Assembly: GCA_026214975.1 (NCBI GenBank)
Contig: JAOBSW010000394.1
Coordinates: 79,658 to 143,657 of the forward strand
Direction of reading: 5' to 3'
Length of the DNA: 64,000 bases
DNA from: Gentiana macrophylla
Taxonomy: Eukaryota; Streptophyta; Magnoliopsida; Gentianales; Gentianaceae
Both the position numbers and the translations under genes were made by a program. The notes under the pieces were generated by a model. That model saw only the letters and a list, made by a program, of their open reading frames with translations. It searched no databases and was not told the DNA's origin. Each line of letters opens with the position of its first letter. Position 1 is the first letter of the stretch. Positions 1 through 11,270 of the stretch are shown piece by piece.

Positions 1-411
1 TAAATTTATTGGGCAGATGGCCATTAGAATTTGGTCGGGACCAGTAGTAAAATTTGTGAGGTGTTCATGGTTTATCTTTGAGTCAATAATACTAATCCCT
101 CTTTTTGTGCTACTCCTAGGCGGAAAGCAGATAAGAAAAGGCTCAGCTGGTTTCCCAACCTTTTGTTTCTAAAGACTATCCTCTCTCGGTCAGGCGACCG
201 ATCCGGTAGAACAACTCAAAAGATAAAAGAATGTAGTCTTGAAGGTACGGATTCGTCGGTCTATTACAGGAAGGATGGGTAAGTTAAAGGTTACATCAAC
301 ACCATTACTCACTAAATATGCACCAACTAACTCAATGAAAATAGAAATAGTTTACTCTACACATGCGGAATATAAGGCTTCCATCCGTTTCACAACTAGC
401 TAACCCACTAG

Positions 412-596
412 ATAAAATTCTTCTCCTTTCCATTCCACCACCACCACGGCACAACCCTTTCACACCCACTTGCTGAAATTATTCTCCTCCCCATTTCATC
501 ACCACCACCATTTCACAACCATCTAACTCACCTGGTAAAATTCTTCTCCTTCCCATTCCATCACCACCGCCATTTCACAACCAAGTAACCCACTTG
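412..596 (+). repeat. Three tandem ~61-bp repeats
   Basis: Three imperfect copies, starting near 412, 475 and 535, each run from an AAATTCTTCTCCT-like start through a CACCACCACC core to a CACAACCA...CACTTG end. The opposite arm of the inverted duplication has a single, shorter version of the unit, so the expansion happened in this arm after the duplication. Confidence 0.7.
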
Positions 597-651
597 CCCT
601 TTATAAGGCTTTCATTCGATCACCACCACTAGTAAATCTAACACTTCCATC

Positions 652-830
652 ATGGTAACTGCATCTCAAACACCAATAATCCTATTCAAAGTAGATACTT
701 TCACTGCAATGGTAACAGATTAACGTACCACTAGACAGTCTTTGAACGTTGTTTGGAATGTATTTGATCACATAATAAAAAAGGAATCTTGCTATTCCTA
801 GCAAATTCGGCCTCCACCAACTTTTGGCTT
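652..830 (+). pseudogene. Decayed fragment, possibly proteasome beta-subunit-like (copy 1)
   Basis: The reading frame from the ATG at 652 gives MVTASQTPIILFKVDTFTAM and then a stop where the sister copy at 1885 (minus) reads an AADSRTT-like stretch. It therefore matches the minus-strand copy codon by codon but is broken. The AADSR-T-G pattern about 20 residues after a GTxx start resembles the N-terminal nucleophile region of proteasome beta subunits (beta-5 type); I assign the family only tentatively. No complete gene is present. Confidence 0.4.
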
Positions 831-946
831 CAAAGCTGGTCTCGATCAACAACAAGTTGTTAAAAAACTCCGTACATAGGGAATGCTTCTCGGAGCAAAG
901 GGATCAGAGTTACAGGTACTACAGTGCTCCTACAATTATGGCATTC

Positions 947-978
<32 letters not shown>
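947..978 (+). repeat. (TTG)n microsatellite
   Basis: About ten uninterrupted TGT/TTG triplets. They produce a spurious poly-cysteine open frame on the plus strand. Confidence 0.95.
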
Positions 979-1499
979 TATTTTACATCTTTTTGAGTTG
1001 AATAATTATGGAAATTATTTCGGTTGCTTTAGGTGGCTCATGAACTTACGTTTTAACGACAAGATCCTCTCCCTCTTATGTTAAAACAATGATCTTAATT
1101 TCTGCAGTTCTTTTTACTTTTATATTTGTTTTCTATCAATGGAAGTCATGAAGGAAGTTCTTATGGAATCTAGGATCTAATTGATATGTTTTTCAGTTTC
1201 CATGTCCTTATTTTCTTTCCATTTTATTTTATTTTTATTAAGACTACGATCAATTTTGCATAGGTAAAATCTTGCTTTTGCTTTGACGCCTATATGTATG
1301 GAAATAGAATAGGAATTGGCTGTGTTCTTAAAGAATGGGATAGGAATTGGCTCAAGCAAAATGTGTGTGTTTTTATAGTGAGACAGTGAGAGAATTTGAT
1401 ATTGACATCAATTTCTTCTCTGTCTTTTGCTGCAAAAAGACGCATATGAAGTTTATGAGTTAATTTTGTTGATAACTATATTAACCTGGTTTCATCGGT

Positions 1500-2075
1500 A
1501 CTGCTCCAATGTATTTTAACTTAATCTAATGTGTTTTTGTAGCTTCTCACCACATGTCTTGAGTTCTTAACAACTTCTCGTAGATCGAGAGTAGCGAGTT
1601 TTGAAGCCAAAAATCGATGTACAATCTATTGCTACCAATTGTAGTAATAGAGGCTGAGCTTGCAGGGGAATAACAAGATTCATTTTTACATAATCAAATA
1701 CACAGCAAGAACCAGAAGAGACTAACAATATACCAGTGTCTGGAATCCGGAATAACCTGGAATATCTTATGATATACGTTTGACACAACCTTCCAAGACG
1801 GCCCAGTGGTACGTGAATCTGCTGCCATTGCATTGAAAGTGTCTCCTTTCAATAGTATTATTGATGTATGGGATGAAGTTCCCATGGCTTGGAAGTGTTA
1901 GATGAACTGGTGATGGTGATGGAATGGAAGCCTTACGAAGGAGAAGCCTTTTACTTGGTTGTGAAATGGTGGTGGTGATGGAAGACTTGTATAATCTAAA
2001 TTCCATCTGTGTAGAGTAAACTAATTCTATTTTCATGGGGTTAATTGGCTGCATATTGAGTGAGTAATGGTGGTG
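1500..2075 (-). repeat. Right arm of the inverted duplication
   Basis: Reverse-complement partner of 290-905 with the same order of landmarks. On the minus strand it begins near 2075 with ACCATTACTCACTCAATATG and ends near 1500 after the GTTGTTAAGAACTC segment. It is the better preserved arm, since its coding-like stretch stays open longer. Confidence 0.75.
1730..1885 (-). pseudogene. Decayed fragment, possibly proteasome beta-subunit-like (copy 2)
   Basis: The frame from ATG at 1885 reads a GTSSHTSIILLKGDTFNAMA start, then AADSRTTG, a VSN motif, then HKIFQV. The spacing of GT(S/T), AADSR-T and HKI resembles the first 45 residues of a mature proteasome beta subunit, where the N-terminal Thr is the nucleophile and the Lys sits about 33 residues on. 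Here the expected Thr1 is Ser or Thr in a poor context, the Lys position is unclear, and the frame ends after 63 codons. With no continuation of the fold it is a fragment, not a gene. The family call is tentative. Confidence 0.4.
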
Positions 2076-3464
2076 TTGTACCCTTTCACCACAAAAAAAT
2101 GCGTCTGTATTACTTCACCACCAAAAAATTATAGAATCAAAATCAGATTTTCTTCGATTGCAACTTAACCATCCTTCCTGTTTTTTTCTTGGAGGAATTC
2201 GGAAAGAACGAAATAGGTAGTCTAATGGTTTCTGAGCAAGACAGACCTTTAAAAGCATGGACACCTATACCCAACAACAAAAAAAAGCATCTACAGCAGT
2301 CGTAACGTACGTGTATAAACACAACACGCTTCAACACAAGCTAATAGAAAGCGTTCTAGTATGTATATATAAAGGAAACTCGGGATCACCTAATCAAATA
2401 CCACAAATAATCACTGGTATCTCTTGTGATATTATAATCTGCTCCAAAAGTCCAACTGCTGTAAATGCTGAACTACCATTAAGAGAAGACACATCTTCTA
2501 TATAAGTCTCCCAAGATTATGGCTGCTGATTGGTTGACAACATTTGCGGTCTTGATGCTTGAACTGAGATCTTTGTATAGTACAAAATTCATCGGTTTAG
2601 TTCATCAAAACTGTTACCAAACGGCTGTGTTACAAATCATATAGAACTGGAAATGTATCTATTGATTAAACAGATCACTCACCTTTGCGGTGTTGAAAAC
2701 TTCATTTTTACAATCAGGAAGGATGCTGATGGACCAAGGAGGTAGCGCATGTAATCAGTGTTATTGAAAGACACGGTTGCTGCAGGTTTCGCATTATAGT
2801 TTGCCAGAAAAACTTCACAGTTCCCTTGCCCAGTAGTAAACAACAACAAAAAAAACAAAAAACAAAAAACAAAAAGAACTCACTTAAAAAGAAGGTTAAA
2901 AGGGGCATATAATTTATTGTTACCATAAAATTTGCTGGTAGTGGTTATTAAATGATCGATTAATTAACGAGCAGAAAAACGATTTGATTTCACAATCATC
3001 AACAATCAACCGAGGGTTCTCTAAATCCAACTGAAAAGGGAGACTCATTAAATCAGAAAAGAAAAGGCTTCAGAATGTCGATTAAGTCGTTTACGAAGCT
3101 TTGTCGTCCTCCCCCTAATCTCATATCAAAACATAGTCCTGTGAAAAGCGTAAAACACTTGGATCTTTACATCATGATTGTGACTAACACATATGAGGAA
3201 TTCAAATCCAAAACAAAGAATGTATAGAAAAGTGCACACAATACTCGCAAAGTCAAATACTTTACATATAATAACATTACTTTACGCGTATTCTGTGTAT
3301 TTTCAGTACCTCTGTCATTCTTTACATAGATGTTGGAGACTGAAAATCGCATTGTCAGTCTTCATAACTTGAACCTTGACTTCCCATACTGTGATACTCA
3401 TTCGAAGAACAGAACAATGTTTTTCTCAAAGAAGCTTCTTGAGAATTGCTTGGCCAACACATTC
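2076..3464. other. Intergenic DNA, no gene seen
   Basis: Only short open frames with no recognisable domain. A run of AAAAACAAAAAAC units lies near 2845-2875. The right part is the 3' flank of the minus-strand PPR gene. Confidence 0.6.
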
Positions 3465-6280
3465 TTACCAATAATCTTTACATGAACATACACCATCTAT
3501 AAAATGATGGAAACGGCTGGTATCCCTTAGAATTATTTCTCTCCCAACTATCCTTGATATGTGCTTACTAAATTCATGACAATCACCACAAACCCTGAGG
3601 TTCTTTGTGATCAAGATTGGTGTCCCACCGCGTACACTGATTAATCCAAAAGCAATAGCAAGCTTCTCACTATGGCTTGAAAGCCTCTGAATCTTTTCCA
3701 CATCATCTTCATCATGGAGAACACAACGCAGATCCGGAACATAACCTTTCTCTCTAGCTGATGACAACAAACAATGCAGTTTTCGATATATTTCACTAGA
3801 TTGAGGGTGTGACTTGTCGCCTGCAATAAATTGATGAAGTTCATTCCTTATTACAATCCAACTTTTTCCTGGAGGCTTCACCACACCGTTTGCCTCAAAT
3901 ATTGTCCTCAATTTTTTGACTTCTGACCAAAGCCCTGCTGCAGCATAAATGTTAGATGCTAATATATAGTTACCAGCATTGCCTGGTTCAAGATCAAGAA
4001 GTTTTTCGAAGACATATTTTACGTATTTAGTCTCAGCATATACTCTACAAGCACCTAGCAGAGCTCTCCATACAGATCCATCGGGAGTAATTGGCATAGA
4101 GCTTATGAACTCCATTGCCTCGTCTAATCGCCCGCCTCTCGCTAAGAGATCAACAATACATGCATAGTGCACAAGCTTTGGGGTTATGTAGAAACTTTGG
4201 ACCATTAAGTCATAAAGCTGCATTCCATTCTCTACCAATCCGGAATGGCTACAAGCAGACAAAACAGAAATAAACGTTACATCAGAAGGCGTCAACCCTT
4301 CTTCTAGCATTTGTGAGAATGAAAGAACCGCATCACTTCCACGGCCATTCATGCCATATCCAGAAATTAAGGCATTCCATGAGATAGCATTTCGTTTCGG
4401 CAAGGTCTTGAAAACGTTTTCTGCGTAATGCATACAACCACTTCTTGCATACATGTGAATAACAGCATTGAATATAGACAAAGGATAACCTAAAAATGAT
4501 ACCCTTCGCAGCATGTAAGCATGTAAACAAAGGCCTTGAGATAGATTTGCCATATGAGAACAAGCAGAAATTGCATTTATTATTGAAGATGAACTAGGTT
4601 GTACTTTGGAAACCAATCTGTGGAAAGTTATAATTGCTTTGTGAGCTTGATCACAACGTACATAATTGCACATCATAGCGTTCCATGAGATTACGTCCTT
4701 GTCGTTTAGGCTTTCAAACAATATCTCAGCAGTTCTTACATCACTACAGTTCATATACATTTCAGTAAGAGCATTATTGAATGGCCTCTCTATTTCAAAA
4801 CCTTGTTTTATTGCATAAGCATGCACAGATCTACCAGCTCGCAAATATGATTCATCATCACAAGCAGCAAGAATGGAAATTAATGTATGAGAGTTGGGCT
4901 TGACGTCTAATGCCTGCATCTGCCTAAAAATCTCATAAGCATGGCCTCTTAGTTTGTGATTTGCTAGTTTTAAGATGTAAGTGTTCCATGAAACTATATC
5001 CAAATATTTTGACTCATCAAATATGCTGAAGGCATCTCCCGCACAATTTAGCTCCATATACATACTAATTAGACCATTTCTAACACATGGAGTACTCTGA
5101 TATCCACATTTTATAATGTAACCATGCATGCTTCTCCCATTTCTACATCCATTGCCTAAGTAATGAAATAAAGTTGACATTATACTTACAGTTCTTTCAT
5201 TTGGTCTAAACCCCTCCATAATCATTCTTCTTGAATAGTCAAATGCTTCTTCATAGAATCCACTCTCAACATGCATAGATATGATCGAATTCCACAACAC
5301 AATATCCTTCTTCACAGAAGAGGCAAACAGATCAGAAGAATACTGCAGATTTCCCATCTTAGCATACATGTTCATCAATGAATCCAAAACAAGCACTTCT
5401 GCACTAATACCACTTTTAATCACTATTTGATGAAGTTGGGTTCCTAAGTTTAAAGACAATAACTCCTCACAGGACTGGATGACAATAACAAGAGTAACAA
5501 AATCATATCTGATCCCATTGTTGAGCATCATTTTAAAAGACCCAGGCACTTCATGAAATGGCCATCATCAAAATACGCAGTTATCATCGCATTCCAACAA
5601 GCACTGCTGGATGAATCCAACATACGGAAAACATTAAAGGCTGCTTTTATATCAAAACGGGCATAAAATCCAATTAAACAACAGCCTACATGGGAACTTA
5701 CATCCAATAGCCCATTCCTCAATGAATACGCATGGACTTCCTTCCCAATTTCCACTTCCAAAAGCTGCCCACAAGCCAAAATTAGAGAAACTACTGTTCT
5801 TGAGTTTGGCCTCAACTTATCCTTTTGCATCTCTGTAACAAACAAAAGAGCCTCTTCATACTCTGAACAATCCACACACCCCATAATCATAGCATTCCAA
5901 GCAACAACATCTCTTTGAGTCATTTTATCAAAAACATTAACCGCATCCTCGAAACACCCACATTTACAATAAAAGTCCACAAGACTGGTCCCTAAACGAA
6001 CTTCTCCAATCAATCCCCTGCAGTCTATACTTCGGTGTATCCTCTTTCCTCTATCAAGAGCTTGTAAATTACCGCAAGCCTTGAGAATTATGGGGATTGT
6101 AGCTGCATCTGGCAAAACGCCCGAAGCTTCCATACGGGCGTGGGTACAGAGAATTTCATCATCCCTTTTGAGCTTGGCATGATGCTTTATGAGTGCATTC
6201 CAGCCTCTTGGATCGTGGGTTGGGAGTTTATTGAGCGATAATGGAAGATTTTGGGGGCTTGACAATATATTTGCCTCCAT
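3465..6280 (-). CDS. PLS-class pentatricopeptide-repeat protein with C-terminal DYW domain (one frameshift)
   Basis: Intronless, read on the minus strand. The product would be an RNA-binding helical-repeat protein of about 940 residues. PLS-DYW proteins are usually imported into plastids or mitochondria and take part in C-to-U RNA editing; the target cannot be predicted here. PPR repeats fill most of the length, with recurrent DVVAWNAMI- and NALISGYG-like segments. The E region carries PPGKSWIVI, and the C-terminus has HSEKLA, then CGDCH, and ends in CSCKDYW, so the zinc and active-site residues of the DYW deaminase look intact. The frame changes between 5528 and 5549: the upstream frame ends MKCLGLLK-stop, while the next frame resumes SFKMMLNNG. 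One base is missing there, because restoring a base keeps normal PPR spacing. The frame open upstream of 6280 has no ATG (it begins with TTG near 6364); the first in-frame ATG is 6280. Another-frame ATG at 6381 leaves a second 5' frameshift possible. Confidence 0.88.
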
Positions 6281-6380
6281 TTCTTTCAAATGGTCGTTAC
6301 CGTTTTCTGGGTCATGGTAGCCAAGTGAAAAGGATGAGACTTCATTCTGCTTTGAAGCGGCCAAAACAGCGACAATTGCA

Positions 6381-6948
6381 TTGCTACAGCGGCTCTAAGA
6401 TTTATTGATTATTATAAGTGTTGTTATGGCTATAATAATAAAATATAATATAACATACTTTACATCATTGATAATACCATTCCGGCTGACAGAGTGAGTG
6501 CGCTATATATTTCGTATCCGTCTGGAAAAAAATTAATGTAATGATAGATTTAATATATTTCAACTCTACATCATGCCCTAGATAATTTTGTGGTAGTGAT
6601 TGTTTCAAGACTTATTTAAAAAAATTTACAAGTAAAAAAATATGGTAAGATGATAATTGTATAAAAATGATATAGATTTAAGGGGTAAACCTATCCGTCC
6701 AAAATAAATAAATAAACAACACTACATGTTACCACATCCTTGTTGAAATAAAGGGATGGCTTATGACAATCTAGACCGTGCTGAGCTTTCATTGGCTTTA
6801 GTTTAGAAAGATGACTGAAAGATAATGATTCTCATTGATTAAAATATTTTATATCACTTGTTATTCTACAACAACTCACACATCCCCATCTTTAGATATT
6901 ATCCATACTGATCTAAAGCAGTCAATCCACATCCTATATATGGCATTA
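6381..6948. other. Intergenic DNA, no gene seen
   Basis: AT-rich sequence between the PPR start and the copia relic. I see no coding signal. The far end may include the decayed 3' tail of the copia relic, but no LTR could be identified. Confidence 0.5.
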
Positions 6949-7434
6949 CTATACTTTATTATTTTCAGCCTCTCTCAAATGTATGTGTGAGTGTGTCACA
7001 TTAAGTTTGTGTCTAAAGGATCCAAATGATGTAGTAGGCAGTGCCTTTGTGAAACAGTCAGCTACTTGATCAGTTGTAGGTACATAGCAGATTTTGAGCT
7101 CTTTGTTCATCACCATATTTCTGATAAAGTGCACATCAACTTCTATGTGTTTTGTCCTAGCATGATAAACAAGATTTTGTGCTAAGGAGCATGCCCCAGT
7201 GTTGTCACAACATAGTATAGGAATGCTTGGCAGCCTGAACTGTATTTCATTTAGCAGGTGTTTAATCCATTTTACCTCAGCTGCAAGATTGGCTAGTGAT
7301 CTATATTCACATTCATAGCTAGACCTTGATACCACTGTTTGCTTCTTGGAACTCCAGGATATAAGAGAATCCCCTACGTACACATTAACCTCCAGTTGAC
7401 TTTCTGTCAATTGGACATACAGCCCAGTTTGCAT
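6949..7434 (-). pseudogene. copia RNase H domain
   Basis: The open frame contains SWSSKKQTVVSRSSYECEYR and then DNTGA, HARTKHIEVD and ADCFTKALP, which are standard landmarks of the copia RNase H C-terminus. The part joining it to RT (7435-7748) is broken by frame changes, including a shifted DANWAVCPIDRKS segment. Confidence 0.88.
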
Positions 7435-7748
7435 CTAAAAAACCATTTATATCTAGGGTACCTGATGGTTTAAAGATCAATCCCATGTCAAGAGTACCCT
7501 GAATGTATCTCAGTAATCTTTTCAGTGCCTGCCAGGTGTTGTATATGGATCTTGCATAAACTGACTCCAGGTGTTTACAACAAAGGATATATCGGCCTTG
7601 TCAAGGTAAGATATTGCAAAGCTCTATAATACTTCTATAAAAGTAGGATTATCCAGTGGCTCACCTTGCTGAGGTAGAAGTTGTGTTCCTGGCACCATTG
7701 GTGTAGGACAGGGATTCAAATGATCAAACTCCAGTTTCTTGAGCAAAT

Positions 7749-8417
7749 TTATCTGACATAGTATGATTGATTAAGATGCGATCCTTTGGAGTCCCTAGTG
7801 ACTTGCATTCCTAGAAAATGTGACACTGGTCCCAAGTCCTTCAAGGAAAACTTTGAGTCAAGAAGTTTAATGAATTTCAGAATCAGACTAGGAGAGTTCC
7901 CTGTTAGCAAAATATCATCAACATATATAATAGCAAATAATATCTGGCCATTAAGTTTGAACATAAACAAGGAAGTATCACAAAAGGACTGAGTGAATCC
8001 CCAGTTGAGCAGATGTCCCTTTAGAGCTTCAAACCAAGCCTTGGGTGCTTGTTCTAATCCATATATTGCCTTGTTTAATTTGCACACAAATCCTGGTTTC
8101 TCTGGATCTTCAAACCCTTCTGGTTGATCCATGTAAACAGGTTCAGTCAATGGCCCATTCAAAAAGGCATTGTTGATGTCTATTTGGTTGATGGCCCAGT
8201 TCATGGAAACAGCTATGGCCAAGATGATTCTAACTGTTGCAAGCTTTGCCACTGGGCTAAAAGTTTCTGTGAAATCAATCCCACAACTCTGAAGATACCC
8301 CTTAGCTACAAGCATTGCCTTGTGCTTTAGAATGCTTCCATCTGGTTTTAACCGGTTTGTACACCCATTTACACCCCAACAACACCTTGGTTGGAGTGCA
8401 GCTTGACGAGATCCCAA
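7749..8417 (-). pseudogene. copia reverse transcriptase domain
   Basis: Contains KGYLQ-GIDFTETFSPVAK, the QIDINNAFLNG block, YMDQPEGF, KAIYGLEQAPKAW and the catalytic YVDDILLTG. The two Asp of YVDD are intact, but the frame is broken on both sides, so no full polyprotein can be made. Confidence 0.9.
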
Positions 8418-8993
8418 GTTCTATTTTGAATTAATGCCTTATATTCATCCATCATAGCTTGCTTCCACTTCACACTCACCATAGCATCGATACACAAGTT
8501 GGTTTAGTAGGAAAGGTGTGCACTTTACTCCATGAGACTTTGTAAGTTTTGGTTTAAAGATGCCACTCTTTGACCTAGTTTGCATGTGGTGAGTTACGGC
8601 GATGGTCGATTTTGGACAAGTGGTCTCGGGGATGGATGTGTCGGTGATGGTGTTATCATCTACATTTGTGATTTTTGTACTATGTGGTGACTCCGGTTCG
8701 ATGATGATGAGGTGGTGTTGGTGATCTGCAAGCAACAGATGGTGATTTGAAAGATAATGATGATGGTGGTGATGGTGATAGTGATCTAGATGCAGTGGTT
8801 TAATTTGATGTGGTAGGGTGTCATCATTTGTGTCTTCATCACCTGTGTCTGTGTCTTGCTCATTATGACAACTCAAGTCTGGTTCTGGCTCAGTCATAAA
8901 CATATTGTTGCTGTTGTGCCCCTCTGAATGAGTCAGACCAAAAAGAAGAGGATTAAGAAGAAGATCAGGAGTACACAAGATTTGTCTGGAGGG

Positions 8994-10369
8994 TCATTGA
9001 GTAAAACCTTCCAGGAAAGGAAATTGACACTCATTGAATTTCACATTGTTAGAAATGTAGATCCTGCCAGATCTATCAAGACACTTATACCCTTTATGGT
9101 GAGGACTTAGACCTAAGTTAACACACTGAGATGTGTGGTACTGAAACTTAGTGGTCTGAAATGGTCTCAGATAGGGGTAGGCTGCATAGCCAAACACTTT
9201 GAAGATAGAATAATCAGGTTTCTTGGCAAAAAGACATTCATAGGGAGACTTGAGACCTAACACAGGAGTAGGGAGGCAGTTGATAATGGACACCGATGCT
9301 GGAAGCGTGCCACTGCCCGAGAGGCATAGATGCCTGTGCCAACATAGTGAGCCCTAACTCGAGTAATGTGCCTATGTTTCCTCTCAAGCTCTTCCATTTT
9401 GAGCATGATCATGAGGACAGGGTGTCTGGAAAACTATACCATCTTTGTTTTAAAAAGGGCTCAAGGGTTATATATTCACCTCCCCAGTGATTGAATGCAT
9501 TTTATAGTGGTGTTAAAACTGTGTTTTTCTACAAGAGTTTTAAACTATGTAAACACGTAAAAGGTTTGAGACTTGGCTTTCAAGGAAAGATCCATGTGAA
9601 TCGAGTGTGATCATCTACATAAAATGGATGTAATAAGTATAACCTTGATGAGATTTAAGCTGAGGCGGGACCGAGACATCGATATGGACGGATCAAGTAA
9701 AGAAAGCGACATGAGATCTGAATTCAAATGAGGCAAAGCATGAGATTTTCCAAATTGGCAAGCATCACAAAACAAAAGTTTTCCATTAATAACATCATTA
9801 CAATCATTGAGAATGTGACTTAGAATTCTACTAGAAGGATGGCCTAGCCTTCTATGCCAAACATTGAGGTCCTTATTGGGGTTAAGAACGTCTAAGGACT
9901 TGATCTTGCTAGACTTAAAGGACACTTGATTAAGAAAAAAGCGCGGTGTAGGACTTGGATTGAAGGAGGTCTCTTCGACTAAGCGTCGAGGCACTATCGA
10001 TAAAGCCCATCCTTGAGTTGTCCTCGAGCGTTGGTTTCTTTGGTACCTTGTCTTGACAAAACAATAATTTTCGAGAAAATTCAAGCAAACACATCATTAT
10101 CGGACACCAATTTGGAAAGGCTAAGAAGATTTCTAGTGATTTGTGGTACATGTATGATTTGTGTTGAAGCAGGGACCAATATGTGTGTGAAAAGCTGTGT
10201 GACCAATGTGCTCAATGTGTAAGTGTTCACCATTCCCTACAGTTAGTGTATCACTACCACAGTATGCAGTACTTTGGTTTAGATTACCCAAATCAGAGGT
10301 CACATGGTTGGTTGCTCCACTGTCCAAGTACCAGGCATGATCAAAGAATCGAGCTAGGAGTGGACACAT
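8994..10369 (-). pseudogene. copia protease, GAG-pre-integrase and integrase remnants
   Basis: Three separate frames. 10133-10369 holds the aspartic-protease start DSGATNHVTSD. 9611-10084 has the HHCC-like pre-integrase (WHRRLGHPSS, then CDACQFGKSH). 8994-9293 gives the integrase end (INCLPTPVLGLKSPYE, FGYAAYP). The integrase core between 9300 and 9600 is too decayed to follow. The segment 8445-8993 corresponds to the variable linker between integrase and RT. Confidence 0.8.
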
Positions 10370-10687
10370 AGGTGAGGCTTGGCTTGATCTTGATCCGGTG
10401 TTGAACTCAGGTGGTTGAAGTCATCTCAAACCTATGCCCGTGAGATAGCTACAGTGTGCCTATTCTTTCCACAAAGTCGACACTGACTTTGGAATTTCCT
10501 GAGTTCCTTCCACCATTTCTTCCTCCTCTACCTCTTCCACCATTTCCACATATATTTAGTGAAAACCTTAAATGTCACGTAAGTCTCATGTCAATAATAT
10601 AAACGCGTGTGTTCTGTTATTCATTGTTCACAATCATTGTGGTGTTAACATTTATCTTATTTAATGTTAATGTGAAATCTTCATCTG

Positions 10688-10693
10688 CACGTG
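10688..10693. promoter_or_regulatory. G-box (CACGTG)
   Basis: A palindromic CACGTG about 580 bp upstream of the MYB start codon, the core bound by plant bHLH and bZIP factors. The word is short, so chance occurrence is possible; its position just before the G-rich tract adds some interest. Confidence 0.45.
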
Positions 10694-10708
10694 TGCACAT
10701 TCGTGCGT

Positions 10709-10742
10709 GGAGGGAGGGAGGGAGGGAGGGAGGGAGGGGCGG
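10709..10742 (+). repeat. (GGGA)n tract with G-quadruplex potential
   Basis: Seven consecutive runs of three or more G separated by single A, ending in GGGGCGG. This meets the simple rule for a G-quadruplex (four G3 runs with short loops). It lies about 530 bp upstream of the MYB ATG on the coding strand. Confidence 0.85.
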
Positions 10743-11012
10743 TGGATCGGAGAGCTAGAAATAGTATGGTTATGTGAAGTGGAAGCAAAAACCCCTTGGC
10801 TTGGCTTCATGACAAAACAAACTTCCTATTTTAAAATTATAAATACTTTCTCTCAGCAGAAACAATAATTAGCTTAAATCTGAAGAAATATGCATATTAT
10901 ACTGTACAATATTATACAAAACATACAATGTATGGATTGAAAGACAAGAAGACGATATGATCATCCAACTATCTCATTCCAAACCGTTTTTTCACTCGAC
11001 CCCTTAACTAAC

Positions 11013-11056
11013 TCTTCTCTCTTTCTCTTTCTCTTTCTCTCTCCACTCTCTCTTCG
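11013..11056 (+). repeat. CT-rich microsatellite in the MYB promoter
   Basis: Runs of CTCTTT and CTCTCT just upstream of the predicted TATA box. Such pyrimidine patches are common near plant core promoters. Confidence 0.7.
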
Positions 11057-11148
11057 ATCGATCCCTTTTCTAAGCAAATTAAGCCCCACATCCATCATCA
11101 TTATTTTCCATCTCTCTCTTTAATTATTTAATTCCCCATTTTGTTTTC

Positions 11149-11157
11149 TATAAAATT
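11149..11157 (+). promoter_or_regulatory. Probable TATA box of the MYB gene
   Basis: CTATAAAAT lies about 115 bp before the ATG at 11271, which would leave a 5' UTR of roughly 80-90 nt. The assignment rests on motif and position only. Confidence 0.55.
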
Positions 11158-11270
11158 CCCACTCCTTTGGCATCATCTTTGGACATTGAGATCAAAAGGG
11201 TTTGTTTGTTTGTTGTTTGTAGTACTGTACACAAACAAACACAAGTAAGAAAGAAAGAAAAAGAAAAAAA

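Larger units (their letters stand above)
290..905 (+). repeat. Left arm of an inverted duplication
   Basis: This stretch reads, with many small differences, as the reverse complement of 1500-2075. Shared landmarks in the same order are a lead-in ending in ACCATTACTCACT, a CACCACCACCATTTCACAACC block, a short coding-like stretch beginning ATGGTAACTGCATC, and a tail containing TTTTGGCTTCAAA and GTTGTTAA. This arm is longer because the CACCACC block occurs three times (412-596). The arms are about 0.6 kb apart at their inner ends, so they could pair in a transcript. Divergence is clear, so the duplication is not recent. Confidence 0.75.
6949..10560 (-). mobile_element. Ty1/copia polyprotein relic (protease to RNase H)
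   Basis: On the minus strand the copia order is readable in pieces. A CCHC-knuckle remnant (CRLCGKNRHTV, near 10470-10505) comes first. Then come the protease region (WYLDSGATNHVTSD), the GAG-pre-integrase (WHRRLGHPSSRI), the integrase end, the reverse transcriptase with YVDD, and RNase H. The pieces are in different frames with stops between them, so it is inactive. The order protease-integrase-RT-RNase H identifies copia rather than gypsy. No gag and no LTR pair were found, so it is a truncated, old copy. It ends about 0.7 kb upstream of the MYB gene. Confidence 0.85.

Noticed and set aside
824..1084. 86-codon open frame with a run of cysteines
   Set aside because: It is the translation of a TTG/TGT microsatellite plus random flanks; no domain and no similarity.
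3465..5549. Separate 694-residue PPR gene starting at 5549
   Set aside because: Its first codon is GTG inside a PPR motif, and the preceding half of that motif is in the adjacent frame upstream, so it is one gene with a frameshift.
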